A stretch of 64,000 nt of DNA from NCBI GenBank assembly GCA_964034945.1, contig OZ035960.1, forward strand, positions 16,463,403 to 16,527,402, written 5' to 3'. This document shows positions 12,683 to 27,200 of this stretch, piece after piece (the stretch's first letter is position 1; every line of letters begins with the position of its first letter). The stretch comes from Chrysopilus asiliformis (taxonomy: Eukaryota > Arthropoda > Insecta > Diptera > Rhagionidae). A program made the position numbers and the translations under genes. The notes beneath the pieces are model-generated. The model was not told the origin of the DNA. It searched no databases and saw only the letters and a list, made by a program, of their open reading frames with translations.

Positions 12683-12794
12683 TCGGGTCTTTCAATAACG
12701 ACATAACAATTTTGTATTTTAATAAAAACGCACCCTAAAACTTTTTTTATGATCTGGCAATGCTAAAACGTCAGTCAAGGTTTACATTTTTATC

Positions 12795-12884
12795 ATGGTG
12801 AAGTTCACGAACGAGCAACATTTGGAAATTATTAAAACTTACTACCAAAATTCTGAGTCGGTGGTCGCAATCGTGTATTCTTGA
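12795..12884 (+). pseudogene. Mariner transposase N-terminal fragment
   Basis: From the ATG it encodes a helix-turn-helix start with FTNEQH followed by EIIKTYYQNSESV, a typical mariner-family N-terminus. The frame then crosses the internal deletion junction and stops within about six codons. Confidence 0.75.
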
Positions 12885-13114
12885 GAAATGGTCCGGTCGA
12901 ATGGCCACCTCGCTCAAGCGATTTAACGCCGTTGGATTTCTTTTTATGGGGTTATGTTAAGTCGTTGGTTTATGCCAACAAGCCAACAACGTTAGAGGAG
13001 CTCAGGAACAATATCGAACGCGAAATTGCCAACGTTCCGGCCGATATGTGTGGAAGAGTGGTGGAAAATTGGCTGCAAAGAATCAATCAGTGCAAACATG
13101 CTCGCGGTGGCCAT
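12885..13114 (+). pseudogene. Mariner transposase C-terminal fragment
   Basis: In a different frame from the N-terminal piece, it encodes the WPPRSSDLTPLDFFLWG block, which holds the last Asp of the DDD/DDE triad, then the VY..KPTTLEELR region found in insect mariners. The preceding two catalytic acidic residues are absent. The 3' end is interrupted by the 63-bp insertion at 13115. Confidence 0.8.
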
Positions 13115-13177
13115 TTTTTTTTTTTTTTTTTATAGATCCAGCCAGAGCTTAGGGGAAGACCCTTTAATGCCGAAGCA
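13115..13177 (-). mobile_element. 63-bp retroposed insert with poly(A) and 14-bp TSD
   Basis: The insert is flanked by perfect 14-bp copies of CTCGCGGTGGCCAT (13101-13114 and 13178-13191). On the - strand it is about 45 bp of unique sequence, starting TGCTTCGGCATTAAAGGG, ending in about 17 A. A target duplication plus poly(A) is the signature of LINE-mediated target-primed reverse transcription. The unique part may be the tail of a 5'-truncated non-LTR element or another RNA; its source is unknown. Confidence 0.8.
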
Positions 13178-13313
13178 CTCGCGGTGGCCATATGAACGAC
13201 ATCGAATATCACACTTAAATGTAACATGTCCAATAAATTTCAGCCCGATATCTCAATTATTCTGTGTTTTATTTAAATAGAAAATTGTTATGTCCTTATT
13301 GAAAGACCCGATA

Positions 13314-14849
13314 TATCTGTGACGTAAGTAAAAATCTCAACAGGTCGAAAGAAACAAAAATACTTTTTTAATTCAAATTTCATTTTCGACAGTTATTTTG
13401 CTCTTTCATAAAGTCGTTTGATATTTTCTTCAAAATGTCTTGACGGAATATGTTATAAAAGGAAAATATCACTCAAAAACCCTTAGAAAGTTACGTTTTT
13501 CAAGACCCACTAAAATCATTCGTACCCCCAAATTAAATGTAGTAATCCTATTTTTATGCAGATATTCATTCGAAATAATAAATTTGCTCTATAAAACTCT
13601 ACAGGTGAATTCAAGGAAACATAAAAGAAAACCTTTTTTTATGCCTTAAAATGCTGATTATTATATTGTTTTGGTAGTAGCTACAAATCATGCAAAGAAA
13701 TAAGTAACAACCTTTAAGGCGTCCTTTCTTTGTTTAATATCCAGCAGACACGCTAATTTTTCGCCGTGAGCGCCATTTGTAAAAATTGATTTTTTTTTAT
13801 TAATAAACCTGTGACCCATTGACAAGAAACTATTAGAATATTTAGACGAAAAGCGAAATGTTTCTTTGTTGCCAAACAAGAAACGAAAGTCATTAGCTAG
13901 AGTTTAATAAACTTTTATTATTTTTATAAATTTTTGTTTTACTCGCAATAGGTTTTTATTTTAATAAAGGTTAATAGCTGGTAAAAAAACCGATAGGGTA
14001 ATACTTTTATTTCTTGAAAATATCAAACGGCTTTTTGAAAGAAACAAAAAGTTTAAATTTTAAGTAAAAGAAATTTTTTTTTGTGATTTGCAGTAATAGA
14101 TTAAAGACATACAAGTATTTATTTACCAAATAAGTTTATAAATTATAATGTACCAATCTAACATGTATGCTTCAATGATACAAAACAAACTTAAAATAAA
14201 AAAATGTATTTCTAGATTTAGCGAAAGATTTCCCTTTCCAATGCACAAAAATTTCATAATTCATGGGCAATGAGTTTCGTTGGCCTGTGACTGTGACGAA
14301 AATGGCTTGACCTCACTGAAAACAGTTGAGGTTTTTGTACAAAAAAGAAAACGTTTTCCTATTTTATTAATTGTTAACAATTTCGAAAAGCGCATTATTG
14401 TTTCTTGACAAGGCAAATATCAAATAGGTACTCCTTTTCTTTATTATTATTTTTTAAATAAAAATTGTTTTGTAGTTAAAATTAAAAAAAAAATATTACC
14501 TCTTCATGTTATTTTATTTTCTTCTTCCAATAAACGAAAAAAAAATTGTTGTTAACATGAAAAGCTCTATATTCATTCACATTCAAAATTTGTATCTCCC
14601 CACTACTTAACATTTTGAGAATCTGGTAACATTAAAAAAGCTTGCATATTTCACTCTTTCAACAAATATGATATAGACTGGAAAATGCCCTAACGAAACT
14701 TTAACGGTCGTCATCGTTTTTATTTGGAAAAGCTTTTTCCCACAAAGTTTTTGTTAGTGATTGTACTGGACCCCACTGTTTTATTCAAACGAAACGCTTT
14801 CGATGGGATAACTTTGTAGGGTTTTAAAATTGAGTTCGCGCCACCATAA
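13314..14849. other. Intergenic DNA upstream of Ly6 gene 2
   Basis: AT-rich, with many homopolymer runs and no supported gene or repeat boundary. The last ~200 bp lead into the promoter at 14850. Confidence 0.45.
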
Positions 14850-14885
14850 TCAGTTCGTAGTAAGACATAAGTCCGTTTGAACGTG
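14850..14885 (+). promoter_or_regulatory. Inr + DPE core promoter of Ly6 gene 2
   Basis: TCAGTT at 14850-14855 matches the arthropod initiator. Taking its A (14852) as +1, positions +28 to +34 read GAACGTG, one mismatch from the DPE consensus RGWCGTG. No TATA box was seen. This gives a 5'UTR of about 335 nt before the ATG at 15187. Confidence 0.6.
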
Positions 14886-15186
14886 CGTTAAGAAGGTTAA
14901 AAGTAATCTGGGAGCTGTCCGTTGTGTACGATTTCGGTTATTTAAATTAAACGATCCTAAAACACGAAAGAATTATAACGAAAACAGCTAAATTAAAATT
15001 CTTTTCAAAAAATAAAATATTTTATCGTTAAATTTTACTAACGGTTTGAAAAAGGTGGTTTCACTCCGCATTCTACAAGTGAGCGTGCTAAGAAACTGTA
15101 GTTGGAATTAGAAAAAAAAACCAGTAAAACTCCTCTAAAGAATATCCTCGAAAGTGTGAGAAGATTTTTTGTGAAAAACAATCGAA

Positions 15187-15247
15187 ATGGCCAAAAATGG
15201 AATGCTCTTTCTGGCGACGCTCGTTGTGGTGATTGCATTCAACGAAG
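15187..15247 (+). CDS. Ly6 gene 2, exon 1 (signal peptide)
   Basis: Twenty codons plus one base, ATG to the GTAAGT donor at 15248. It encodes MAKNG followed by a strongly hydrophobic stretch. The pairing to exon 2 across 16.6 kb is inferred from phase and gene order. Confidence 0.8.
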
Positions 15248-18200
15248 GTAAGTTTTATGCGCATAAATTTCAGGTGTGTTTTCTACTATGCTTGAGTGAT
15301 TGGATTGGGCGAATTAAGTCAGGTGCAGATACTGATTTTGTTTAGATTCCATCTGGTCCATTTAAAAAGTGAAAGTTCACCTGTTCTTGCTATGTTCCCA
15401 TAAAGTTTTATAGGAATTTTTTCAAGAATTCGACCGGCAAAATATGAGAAAAAAAATCCAAATTGTATGTGTGGGTAAGGAATTTTTCTGGGACCTGCTT
15501 AGGAAAAACCGTGTGTGTGCGAAACGAGCAAATTTTTATAAAAAAATGAAAATAAAGATCTAAAACATAGGAAAACTTTTTTAAACTTGTGAAAATTTAT
15601 TCTTTTTTCTTAGTATTAAAATGAAAACTTTTCTACTGTGTGTTGGTATGGTATCTAATTATGGATTTTTGGGGGAATTTCGGTCCAGTGTTTCCGATTT
15701 CAAATTCGGCTATTCCATTCTTATACTGAGGCGAAGTCACAAATGACACATCCAATAAAACATGTTTTTTTACGAGACTGACTGATGTTGAAACTTTAAA
15801 ATTCGTTTGATACCAAATTTGAATAAATTGCTGCCGGTTAATAAAAAAAATTTGGAGCTGTCATGCCATTAGATATCAACTGAACCAAAATATGAAACCA
15901 ACCGCAGATAATGATTCACTTTTTTTTTCTTTTTCTAATCACGCGCTTTTCTTTGAAACAATTAAACCAATTATTATTTTGAATCGCTGTTGACAAATTT
16001 TAACAATGTTGGCCAGGGGTGGAGAGTCATGCAAATTTTGACACAATTCAAATTTGCTCACGTGGAAATCCATACCCGAATATCTAAAGCCATAAGAAAG
16101 GAAATAACATCGAAGGTCTTCTTTCACCCTTTTAGGATAGATATGTGCGGTTTCCAACAATTCCTGCGTATCCTTCCTGCCGAATTTTATTTTATTTTTT
16201 TGTTCAATGTTAAATGCACCATTGCGTGCTTTTGGTTTGTTTGGGAAATCCTAACAAAATTCGGGGAACGAGGACGAACTTCGCCGAATTTTTAGGGTTG
16301 GTTGATGATGTCATTTAATAGCAGGTGGTGGATCAAATTTTCACTAAATGTGTGGTTCCTGTTCGAAACAACACAAATTATAAATTATGGCGTGGCGAAC
16401 AGAAAACATTGGTAAACATAATAAATCGTTGCTAAGGTAAATGTCATTATTTTGACTTTGCTTAGATAGACAAGGTTTAGATCGAGGTTATATTACTATT
16501 ATTATACTACGTAGTACTAATACGATGTGAGATTAGTTCTCTAGTATTAAAATTTTTATAGTTGTTGAATTTGTTTAGAAACGCACAAAAACTAAGGCCT
16601 AGTTTACATCTGATGGTTTATTCTTTGAATTATATCCTGCGACATTAAATTCACGTTTCCCAACCATTTACACTGCGACACAAAATCCCGAATCTTTTTC
16701 TAAGTGAATTTATTCTTCGATAGATGAATATCCTACTAGCATTTTAAGTGTATGTCGCGTATCTGCCACTAAATTAGACACACTTCTAGAGGCAGATACG
16801 TCCCATATACCAAAAATGTTAGTAGGGTAAAACACCCAGAAGAAATTTTTGATAAAATGCGTAGAAAAATTCATGAAAAAACCACAAGGATAAACGGGGC
16901 CTGATGTTAAAATGAACAAAAATTGAGTTTTTTCTTCGTTGCACAATAGAGAAAAATTTAATATGAATTAAAAATCGGATCACTCCCTCCTTTATAGAAG
17001 TACAACAATCCTATTGGAATTTCTCCAATAGGAAATTCCAATAGGATTCAATGCTAAAAGGTCGAGTATAAACCATGAATCAGAAATGGTTCAATGGTTA
17101 AACACTAAATAGAAGTACAACAATATTTGAGATTTTTTTGAAAACAGTGAGTCGTAACAAAAAAAGTATTAAGTCAAAAAGTATTTTGGTGTGTCCTTTT
17201 ACATAACTCTCCTATACATCAAAATTCAATCAAATTTCTTTTTTGCGATTTTCTCGAAAACGGTGAGTGATAAGAGAAAAGAAAATAAAGACTAAAGTGT
17301 GTCTAATGATTACAAAAAACGCTCTGGTAAATGTGGCCTTTCGTTATGCTTTTAAAAGTTTCAAGGGTCAAAATAAATGATACCTTAAAGTTATTAACTT
17401 TTCCATTGTTATCGTATATTCTACAAATTGCTGATTGCATCTGTAAATCTACCAGGTAAAATTAACAAGTGGCAAGTGTTTCGAGTAAATTATATTATTA
17501 AAAATTTATCCTATGACGTTTGGCTGAGTCGATAGCATGGTAGATATTTATCGTAGACAAAATTGTCGAATTATTGTAACACAATTGCCTTTTTAATTAA
17601 ATAGCCTGAACGCACGCACAGATAGTAAAATGTTAAACTTAAAGTGAACCGTACTTGGGTCGTTGTTCCCTTGGGAGTCCGTTTATGGAATTTAAATAAA
17701 ACTTCTGTTTATCAAATTTTATTGACTAGGGATAATTACATCGTTTTGGGCATTCATTTTTACTTTCTTCTACGGAGTATAATAAAGTATTGTATTCATG
17801 AAAAATTTCGACCTCTTAATTTTGCCTAAAAAACATTTCCCGATCACTCCTGAGTCGATTGGAGTCATATTAAAAAAATGTCGTTCTGTCTGTCAGTCTG
17901 TCTGTCTGTCAGTCTGTGTACAAGATTTCTCAAAAACTAATAGAGCTAACGCCATGAAATTTTATAGGCATATTGGGTCCTGAAGTGGGACGATCCTATC
18001 AACTTTTGGTAGAAATCCGTTAACCGGAAGTATCCAAAATGGCGGTTTTTCAAAAATCGCAATTTCGTTTTTCTCGATTTACTCCTAAACTACGCGTTTT
18101 TTAGTGGCCTTAGGTATGACAAAACTTGGAGAAAATAAAATTTCCCACACTTTTGTCTTTAGCTATAATTCGATATCTCAACCTGTTATCGAGATAAACC

Positions 18201-21200
18201 GTTATTTCCAAAAAAACAGTTTTTTACGATTATCTCGAAAACTAACGGGTTTTTGCTGACTGAATGTATGAAATGAATTAATGAGAATGGCATTCTGCAC
18301 AATTTTGTTTCTTACCGTTATCCGTTATCTTTTACCGTTATTGAGATATTTTCATTAATATGTAAAAAATCATATTTTTGCGAATAATTTGCAAACTAAC
18401 GGTTTTTCGACAAATCAGTTAAAAGAATAATTAAAGATGTTAACATTTTCTACATTTTTGCCATTTACCGTAAATTGATATCTTTTACCGTTCTCAAGTT
18501 ATCTCAAATTTTGTATGTTTTTGATATTTTTGAATAAACCAAGAATTTATTGGGAGGTCGTCTTAGGTTGACAACGCGACAGGGCTCTAGCGTAAATTGC
18601 GCAGGGTCGTAGATTTTGTAGAAGAAAGTTTTGTGTTGACCACAACTGATATTTTTTAAGTATTTGATGTAGGCAGTTATTTTGGAAGTGGTTCACATTC
18701 AAAAAATTTCAAAACCGAATTTACATAACATAAGTACATTTAAACGTAAGAAAAGCTACGATTCCCGAGGGTGGGGGGGGGGGGGTGGGGGGGGGGGGCA
18801 ATCGTCAAATAGTTTATATGAGGGCGGACAGAATTCTTATGACAAAAATCCATTTTTTGGGACAAGGAGAAAGGATTGTTAGTCCGATTGGACTTTAATG
18901 AATCGAACGGTTATGTAAACTCATATTTTAAACACATTTCCTATTAATAAATTTTTCGACAATGTGCACCGTTTCGAGAAAATAGAAAAATGTATGCAAT
19001 TTGTATGAGGGAGGGAGAAGGAGTGGTTCAAATGGATTTTGATGTATAGATAAGTTATGTAAAATCATATTCCGAAATTTTGTCATAACGACTCACCGAT
19101 TTCGACGAAGATATCATGATGTATTTTATGAACATAATTCATATAAAAAAGGCGAACATTTTTCTTCATACCTTTGCTGATTCAGTTTTTTCTTGTGTAT
19201 TAAACTTCTTACCGAAGTTTCTTTCTACCTAAAGTTTCCTAGAATCTTTCACGATTTTATTATCTACTTTTAGTTGCAAAATGAAAACTTGTACGTAATT
19301 ATAGTCATGATATTTTGGTTATAGTCTTCTAATCTTTTCATTGTGCACACAAACACAACATTGAAGGCGAAAGTTACATTTTTCCAGGTTCGTGTCTGAT
19401 GCAAAATTGTAATTAAAAAAGAATTTACATTGAAATAGTAACATATCATTTTTCTTATTTAAAAGATAATTCAAGTAATTTGTCCCATATTTTCGTATCA
19501 TATCATGCAAATTTAATAGATGGGCGGGAATCATTTTAATCTGAACTTTGTTATTCATGTAATATCCATAGGGACTAGAGTAGATTTTAATTGAATTATT
19601 GATTGTAAATTGTTGTAATTTTTTTCATCATTCTTATGTTATTTATAACGATATATCTTTGATCAAAATAATGGGAAAGATCACTTTTAAACGTAATATA
19701 TATTATTTTTAATGATCAAAAAATACCGACAAATATATTTTTATAAATATCTTACGTAATCGATTGGTTAGAATTAATTCATTCAAACGAAAATTTTATG
19801 TTATTTTGTTTATTGACAGCCTTCATTCCACTTGACTTCTGTATTTGATTTATCTTGATCAGTGGTTTCTCAAAGGTCTCAATAAAATTGCCTTGAGTGA
19901 GGTTAAAAATCGAATAGATGATTTCCCTCGAAATATCCGATCAATCATGGTTTACAAATTTGAAGACTAGCAAAAAGTGTTTTCTAATCAATTATTAGAA
20001 TTTTAATCTATTATTTCGCACACTAATAGTTATTATTATGTTTTATCTACTGTTTGAAGCGAATGTAAATCGTTACTTGTTCATTGATCTTATCGAAGGC
20101 ACGTGGTGGTGTTCTTGGACATGTGATTCTTGTTTTTCTACGAAATTCCAAAGATTTGAGACAGCACATAGTACAAACCCAGGCAATAGTTTAGGATTTT
20201 TGTAAACTAGGCACTGCAAAAGTCATTTTTTATGAATTTTTACATTAACCTTAATAAGCTTTCAATCCGCAATACTGTAAACCAGTAGTTTGAAATCTTT
20301 TTTCGCTCGTGATTTCTCCTTCCGAAATAATAAAAGGATTCATTTCTGCATCTGTCATCAGTACATTTTATTGTCATTGTGGCTTCTAGCATCGAATAAG
20401 GAATATATAGAAAAAACTCTGCCGAACAAATTTTTGACAAATTTCCCCTTCGAAGGGGGGAAAAATGTCCCTATCATTCACTAGCTACGGCCTAGAAGTT
20501 AATTACTTTTAGACTAGGGAGCACGGAGCAGAGAGAACATTTTCTAATCATTTTCGTTGTATCTATTCAATGAGATGGAGGAATCGAATGGATAATTTTT
20601 TCCGTGTTACATCGGATCCTCTTGCTTCATCTCACAGTGGAAAAATTTTCTCTAAAAATTTGTTCTAAGAGTTTATTCTCTAGATTATTTGTTCTCTGCT
20701 TCTAGCTTCTAGCGTTCTCGAGAGCTACTAGCGAAATTCAAACGCCGGTCGTATCTGGCTAGCTACACTCCGAGAGTTCAGTGGAGGCCTGTCGACTAGA
20801 GAGTAGAATCACTTTTGACAGCTCGCAGAAACTAGCTCGCGAGTTCTTGCGAGTTTCTGCGAGCGACTCTCAGAGACGTGTCCATTTGCGAGTAGCTGCT
20901 ATCGAGAGGTTCCCGCCGGAATTTACTCTCATGTGGAGCGGCACCTTAATACATCACAGGAGGATACGATTCTAATCAATCAAAATGAAATATAACTTAA
21001 TTTTGTTGAAAAAACCCATTAAAGTTGAGGTTTCTCTTTTAACTGATTGGCATTTCATTAAAAAAAGATTTTGAAAACAAGATTTTGAAAATAATTTTGT
21101 AGTGCACACCGCAATCCCCTCATAATGCTTGGCAACCACCTGCAGGTTGGGGCACAGTGCTGCTAAAGTATAATTTTTGTTCCACAATAATGGCAAAAGT

Positions 21201-24200
21201 CTTTGAACTCTAAAATTGTGATGTAAAAAATAAAATTACTTTACTAAAAAGCTTTTAACCTCTAGCCATAAGTAGAAAAGCAAACATAAATTCGAAATTG
21301 ATAATAAATTAACAATTTATGTTTACCATAAAATACTAAACAATATCGCTACTGACCATAATTTGCTTACATAAATGGGTCCTCTTTTATAAACCATTTT
21401 AGCGTAAACGCAAATTTTGTACAAATTAAAATCAATTAATTTTTGTAAGAATGAATCTTTCTCATTCAATGAAGTTTTTTTTTGTTTGTAATCAATCGAA
21501 TAAACATAAGATACAAAAATTTTCATTTTTCTCAGACATTAAATGTGTCTTTTTCGCCTTCTGTGGTTTTTAATTTTTTTTTGCATGAGACATTTGTGTA
21601 GAATTTCAACTACTTGAACCGAAATTCTGTTGAGCATATGACGAAAACTCTTTCTGCGAAATACGAGTATCTTTTACGACAACTAATGCTCCAAAGAATT
21701 TAGAAGCAATCGTGAGATGATTATATAAGAATTTTTACTATGATTTTGTACACAACAGCCAGGAAGTTGTCTATATAAAACCAATTTGAAGCCATTTTCG
21801 ATATATAAGAGGAAAAAAAATCAAACCCAAAATTCAAACTTAATAACACGGCTAAATTAAAATTATAACGAATATCGTAAAGCGCCCCATACATTTCCCT
21901 CTGTGTTATTCTTCACTATCGAAACTTAATTTTTTCTGAGTGGATCTCGCGTGCCAATCCAAAATTATCTGTAATTTATTTCATAAATCATCACAGTTAC
22001 GAGAAATGTTTGATTCATAATTTTTTTTTGTGTGATTATCACCTCAAGAAATCACGGTCATTGTCATGAATTTGCAATTGAACAATAGCTTCAACGCATC
22101 TTAACGACCTAGAACAAAATTTAAGGAATAGGTAGGGTGCCACACTACCACCATTTAAATAAGAATTTCATTGTTGTCTTCCAAAAATGACGCAATATTT
22201 TGGAGTTTCTTGCCGACCGACCACGTCAGGGTCAAACTATTTCAATTTTAGTATTTTTTTTTCTAAAGAAATATTCGTAAACAACTGAAAGTTATTGTTA
22301 CTGATGTTTATACATTTATGTGGTGTAACAAAGTACCTAAAGACGAAATTATATAAGTCTTCATTTTTGTTTCACGTTCCCCGAAGAGTGTGTCTTGTTT
22401 AATACGCTGGCTACTGATGAAAATTTGGAAATCATTGGTCCCAGCCAGAGTCGGAAATATCTTATCTCACAGATCGTAAAGTAAGACGTCTGCATATATA
22501 AAGAATTGTCTTTTATGATCGGTGGCTACTGAACTAGCCAAGTATAGTACAATAAGGCAATTTTATATCTGTTTACTTGTTTGTCATAAGAGAGGCCTTA
22601 TGAATGTAATTTAACACAATGAGTCAAGCGTATTTTTTTTCCAGTAAAACATCCGAAAAACTGATGCTGGTTGTTACCAAAATTTTTACGTGCTGAACAC
22701 TCGTTCGTTATTTTCATGTGTGTACAGTGGGAACAATTTTCGACTGGCTGAAGCGCCAATTTAAATGACAAAAAACTCCACTAACCAGATGTAAAAAAGA
22801 AAAAAAAAATGGTTATTTTAAATAGAGGGGATCATCGAAGCATTACATTAGTTTTAATTTTTTTTTTCAAACATCCAAAATAAGATGAATTGCTTTGAGG
22901 GGTTTCGTTAAAATTATGGGGTCTGGCTGTGTTCGGTTTGGATTTTGTGTTCCGTTTATAACATGAAAAGTTTTTTTTTTTAAATTACTGCAGAGATCTT
23001 ATATATTAACAATTTGTCTCACTGATTATGTCTTTTTTTTCTTATGCATTTTTATACTCTATATGATATTTCATATAGGAGTATATTAAATTTAGTTTAC
23101 CATTTGTAACTCATCGAACCAATAGTTGGACACAAAAATTCACTACACCACGGTATTTAACACTCTAACTGCCACGACAGTTTTAAGCCTTTTTCGAATA
23201 TTTAGTTGTCAGTCAAAAAGCCACTGAGAGAAAAAAACATAACAAAAGCTATAATTGCCAATCTGGTAATTATTGAAAACCCGTATGGTGATATTGGTAT
23301 CCAAATTCGAACAGTTGTACCAAAATTCCACTTTGAAGTCAAACTTTCCAAAAATATTTTTTTAAATTTATTCCAATCGGATTTTGATGTATGGAAGTTT
23401 TATGTAGAATCATGTCCTAAATAACTTTTGTTCTTGGACTTTTTTGATAAGATGCACCGTTTTTGAGATATTCGCAAAAAAACATTTTCGTTCGTATGGG
23501 GGTGCCCCCCCCCCCCCCCCCCCAAACCGTTAGGCAAATCTAATATACCCTTTGGTTTCACCATACGGGTATAAAAAATTGAAACAAAATTATACCTAAA
23601 TGTTATTTTATTACCATAAAATGTGTGCAACTACAAAAAATCGTTGCGGTTGCAGCGAGCACTTTAATAATTTTCATTGTGGCCGTTGTGTACAGTTAGG
23701 TGTCAGGTCTTTTTGACTGACGTGGCAGTTAGAGTGTTAAGATAACAAAACATTTTGATATCCGCATGTCCGTCTGTCTGTCAGTCCTTGAACACGATAA
23801 CTTTCGAACGGATTGAGCTAGAGACTTGATATTGCGTATAGTTACATTTGTCGTAAATGGCATGGCTAATTTCTTGAACAGGTAAAATCGGACCATTCCT
23901 TCAAAGGAAACAGTTTTTTTTACGATTTTCTCGAAAACTATGAGTCCTATTGAACAATTTATAAAGGTAAAATTTGTATTGAATATGATTTGACAAAACT
24001 TATCTACATATTAAAATCCAGTTGTACCACTCCTTCCCCCTCCCTCATACAAATTGAATACTTTTTTCTATTTTCTCGAAACGGGGCACAGTATCGAAAA
24101 ATTTATTAATAGGAAATGTGTTTAGAATATGACTTTACATAACCGTTCAATTTCAATATGTTGATTTGTAGGCTAATCGGTCAAATTTGATAAAAAATTA

Positions 24201-27200
24201 AAATGTTTGATAAAAAATTATTACTTGTTTTTCATGTAGCACCCAACGTTTCGGTATGCTTATTATACCATCTTCACGAGCAATTATATTGCCATACATC
24301 AAAATTCAATTGGACTAATCCTTCCCTCCTTTCCCCACAAATGGAGTTTTTTCATAAAGATTTTCCCTCCCCTCATATCTAGTACTAGCTTGTATACCCG
24401 TCGTTGCCGGGTTAAGTTTTTTCAAATTTTAATTTTGTTTTGATGGTCTATGTTGGAGCTAAACTTCAGGCCAATCGGCTCAGTAGTTTTCCCGCGAAAG
24501 GGTAACATAACGCAAAAACTAAGTTTCGAAATCACTTTACCCCCTCCCCTAACTCCCCCCACCCCTCACGCTACTTTTCTGTATGTCTATGTTGGAACCA
24601 GAACTAACACAGACACTCATGCCAAATTTCAAGTCAATCGGTTCAGCCGTTTTTGCGTGAAAGAGGAACAGACAGACAGACACCAACTCATTTTTATATA
24701 TTAGTATGATTTGACAATTGCCGCTGGCAATTGTAGCCTTTCTGTTGTTTCAAGCTACATTTATTCTACAGGATGTTCCAATGGCTTGGACCGATGTTAA
24801 TAGAAAATAAGACAATGTTATTTGTTAATTTTTTTTTGAACTCTTTATTGAATAATTTTCCCCCTTTCCCCTAAAAACTAGGACGAATATAATTTAATTC
24901 GTTATCAAAATATTTCAATTTTTGTTTGTTATTATTTTTGGTAAGAGTTCAGCTCAGCGACAATGACGCTACAATTTTTTCCTGTATAGAGCGGGGAGAG
25001 GGAAGCATTCCCTATCCAAAATGGGTATTTTTAACCGTCGCTCGCCCCTCTTGCCCCCTCCAGGGGTCCGCAAACTTTGTATGAAACTTTTTCCGGGGGT
25101 GGTAGGGGGGGGGATCTGTGGTACCTCAAATGAAAGGTATTGAAGAGTACATTCCAAAAATATATAGGCTGCGATTATCCACTTAATACCTTTGATTGAA
25201 AAATTTGACCAAATATTTTCCCGTTTTGCTAGTATAACAAAGTTTTCAATCGAAAATTCAAAGAAAATTTTTTCTCACTAAAATCACCCTCCTCCTCCTC
25301 ACTATCCATTCCGGTGCAAACTACTTTCCTTCAATCTTTAGACCTTATTTATAACCTTTATTATAATGTTTGTAGAAAATAAAATGTTCCTAAAAACAAC
25401 TGAATCATATTTTTAAAAGCCACTTGCACTTAACCTTGACAAAATAATTTTTTTCAATTTAAAATTCAATTAAATTTTACTTATTAGTGAATTATACACA
25501 CCACCTCCTAATTGGGTCAAATGATAATTTAATAAATTATTTAACGCGTATCATAATAGCTAAATAGAGATGTTTTGAATGTACCCAACCATACTCAGAG
25601 TCAACAATAATTGAAGGCTTTCTGCTCCATTAACTTCATTGCAAATAAAATGGCACATTGACCAGAAGTAAATTTCAGAACTCGGAAAGCTTTCCGTACA
25701 CAAATTCTAAATTATTTTCAAAGAATTTTCATTCAGGCACCCTCACTAATAACGCACTCACACTTTGCCATCACTTATAGAAAAAAATAATCCCCATGCT
25801 AAAGATTATAAATCTTAGGATAAAAATAATTTTCACAATTTCGCTTAGCACCAATTTTAACGTCAAAACAAAACAAAGCTAAATGGCATGTACAAAATAT
25901 TGATATTTCGCTCCTATATAAAATCAAATGTTGAGCATAAAAATTTTGAAATTTCGTTTTTGCTACCGATTTATAGAAAGTAAAACCATTAAATAACATC
26001 ATTTCGATTTATTGAAATCCATTCGATATGAAATGTAACGCTTTCTGCAGATGAGATGAATATTTTTTTGAAATTGTGTGTCACAAAGTTGACATATTTT
26101 AGTGATGAGCCAGAAACTCTTATGTAACACCAAAGTTTCTATCGAAAATGATGAAATATAGATGGTTTTGTATATGATAGATACACTTCATTGCTGGAGT
26201 AATATATATTTTCGACATATTGTCCATTTCACAGTTCTATCAATTCGACACGCGTTTTTTTTTTTGCACCCTTTGGATAAAATAGTGATCTTCAATTTGA
26301 CGGCGTCAATATATTCGTAAAAACTCATGTTTTCATCAAGCGGTTCGACATTTGTACGAGTATTTGTATCTAGAACTTTATGGCGATTCGACTGTAAATA
26401 ACATGGAATGATTTTTTTTATTTTATTTTTACCACTTTTTAGTGCGGCAATACACCCATTAAGCGAATTATATGATTTGACGCTGGCGTAACTCAGGCGT
26501 GCAATTCAAGGTTAGATCTTGGTAGAATTTTGTGGTTGAAATAATGAAAAAACTGTGCCACAGTACATCAATTTTAATGTCATTTTTTTCTGCTAAATCG
26601 GTTTAATGAAGAGATTTCGTGTGCATTCCACAAACATACAAGGTAATCTGAATCTAATCCAATGTTAAATGAAAAAAAAACAACAGATTTAGTTGAGATA
26701 AATTGCATTGGAGGTTAACTAAACTAAAAGGTTTAAGAAAATGTATAAATACCAACTTGTAGAGGCTTAATTTTTTTAATAATTTATGTTAAAAAACTCT
26801 TAATATCCAAAGAAAAAGTTTTAGTTAAAACCTAGAAAAAAGAGATTTGAATTAAGTTTTTAAGTTATCAAAATTATACAAAATACCGTTATTTTTTATG
26901 AAAATATTCGGGAAAAAATTTTATGAATAAACTCTTTCAACAGTTTTTTAGGGAATAGATAAATTTGATAAAATAGTTTTCTTGGCAAAAAATTAAAATC
27001 TTTTTTTCTATGTACTTTGAAATTTGTTAGAAAAAAGTTTTGTATTAAAAACGGCTTTGAAAAATTTAGGTAGTGCAAAAATATTTATTAAACCTTAAGC
27101 GGCCCTTAGACGTTCAATCTTGCAGTCAATCATGCTGTCATAGCAAAAAGCTTATTTGCACTAGACGCTCAATCATGTACGCAAGCATCAGTTAATTCGA

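Larger units (their letters stand above)
12683..13311 (+). mobile_element. Internally deleted mariner-like element (TSD TA)
   Basis: Terminal inverted repeats begin TCGGGTCTTTCAATAACGAC on the left and mirror this on the right. They are flanked by TA (12681-12682 and 13312-13313). The element keeps the first ~24 residues and the last ~75 residues of a Tc1/mariner (IS630 superfamily) transposase. The catalytic middle is gone, so it is non-autonomous. Confidence 0.85.

Noticed and set aside
20972..21196. Minus-strand frame with NLQVVAKHYEG
   Set aside because: Looks protein-like locally, but I could not place it in a family or find splice sites.
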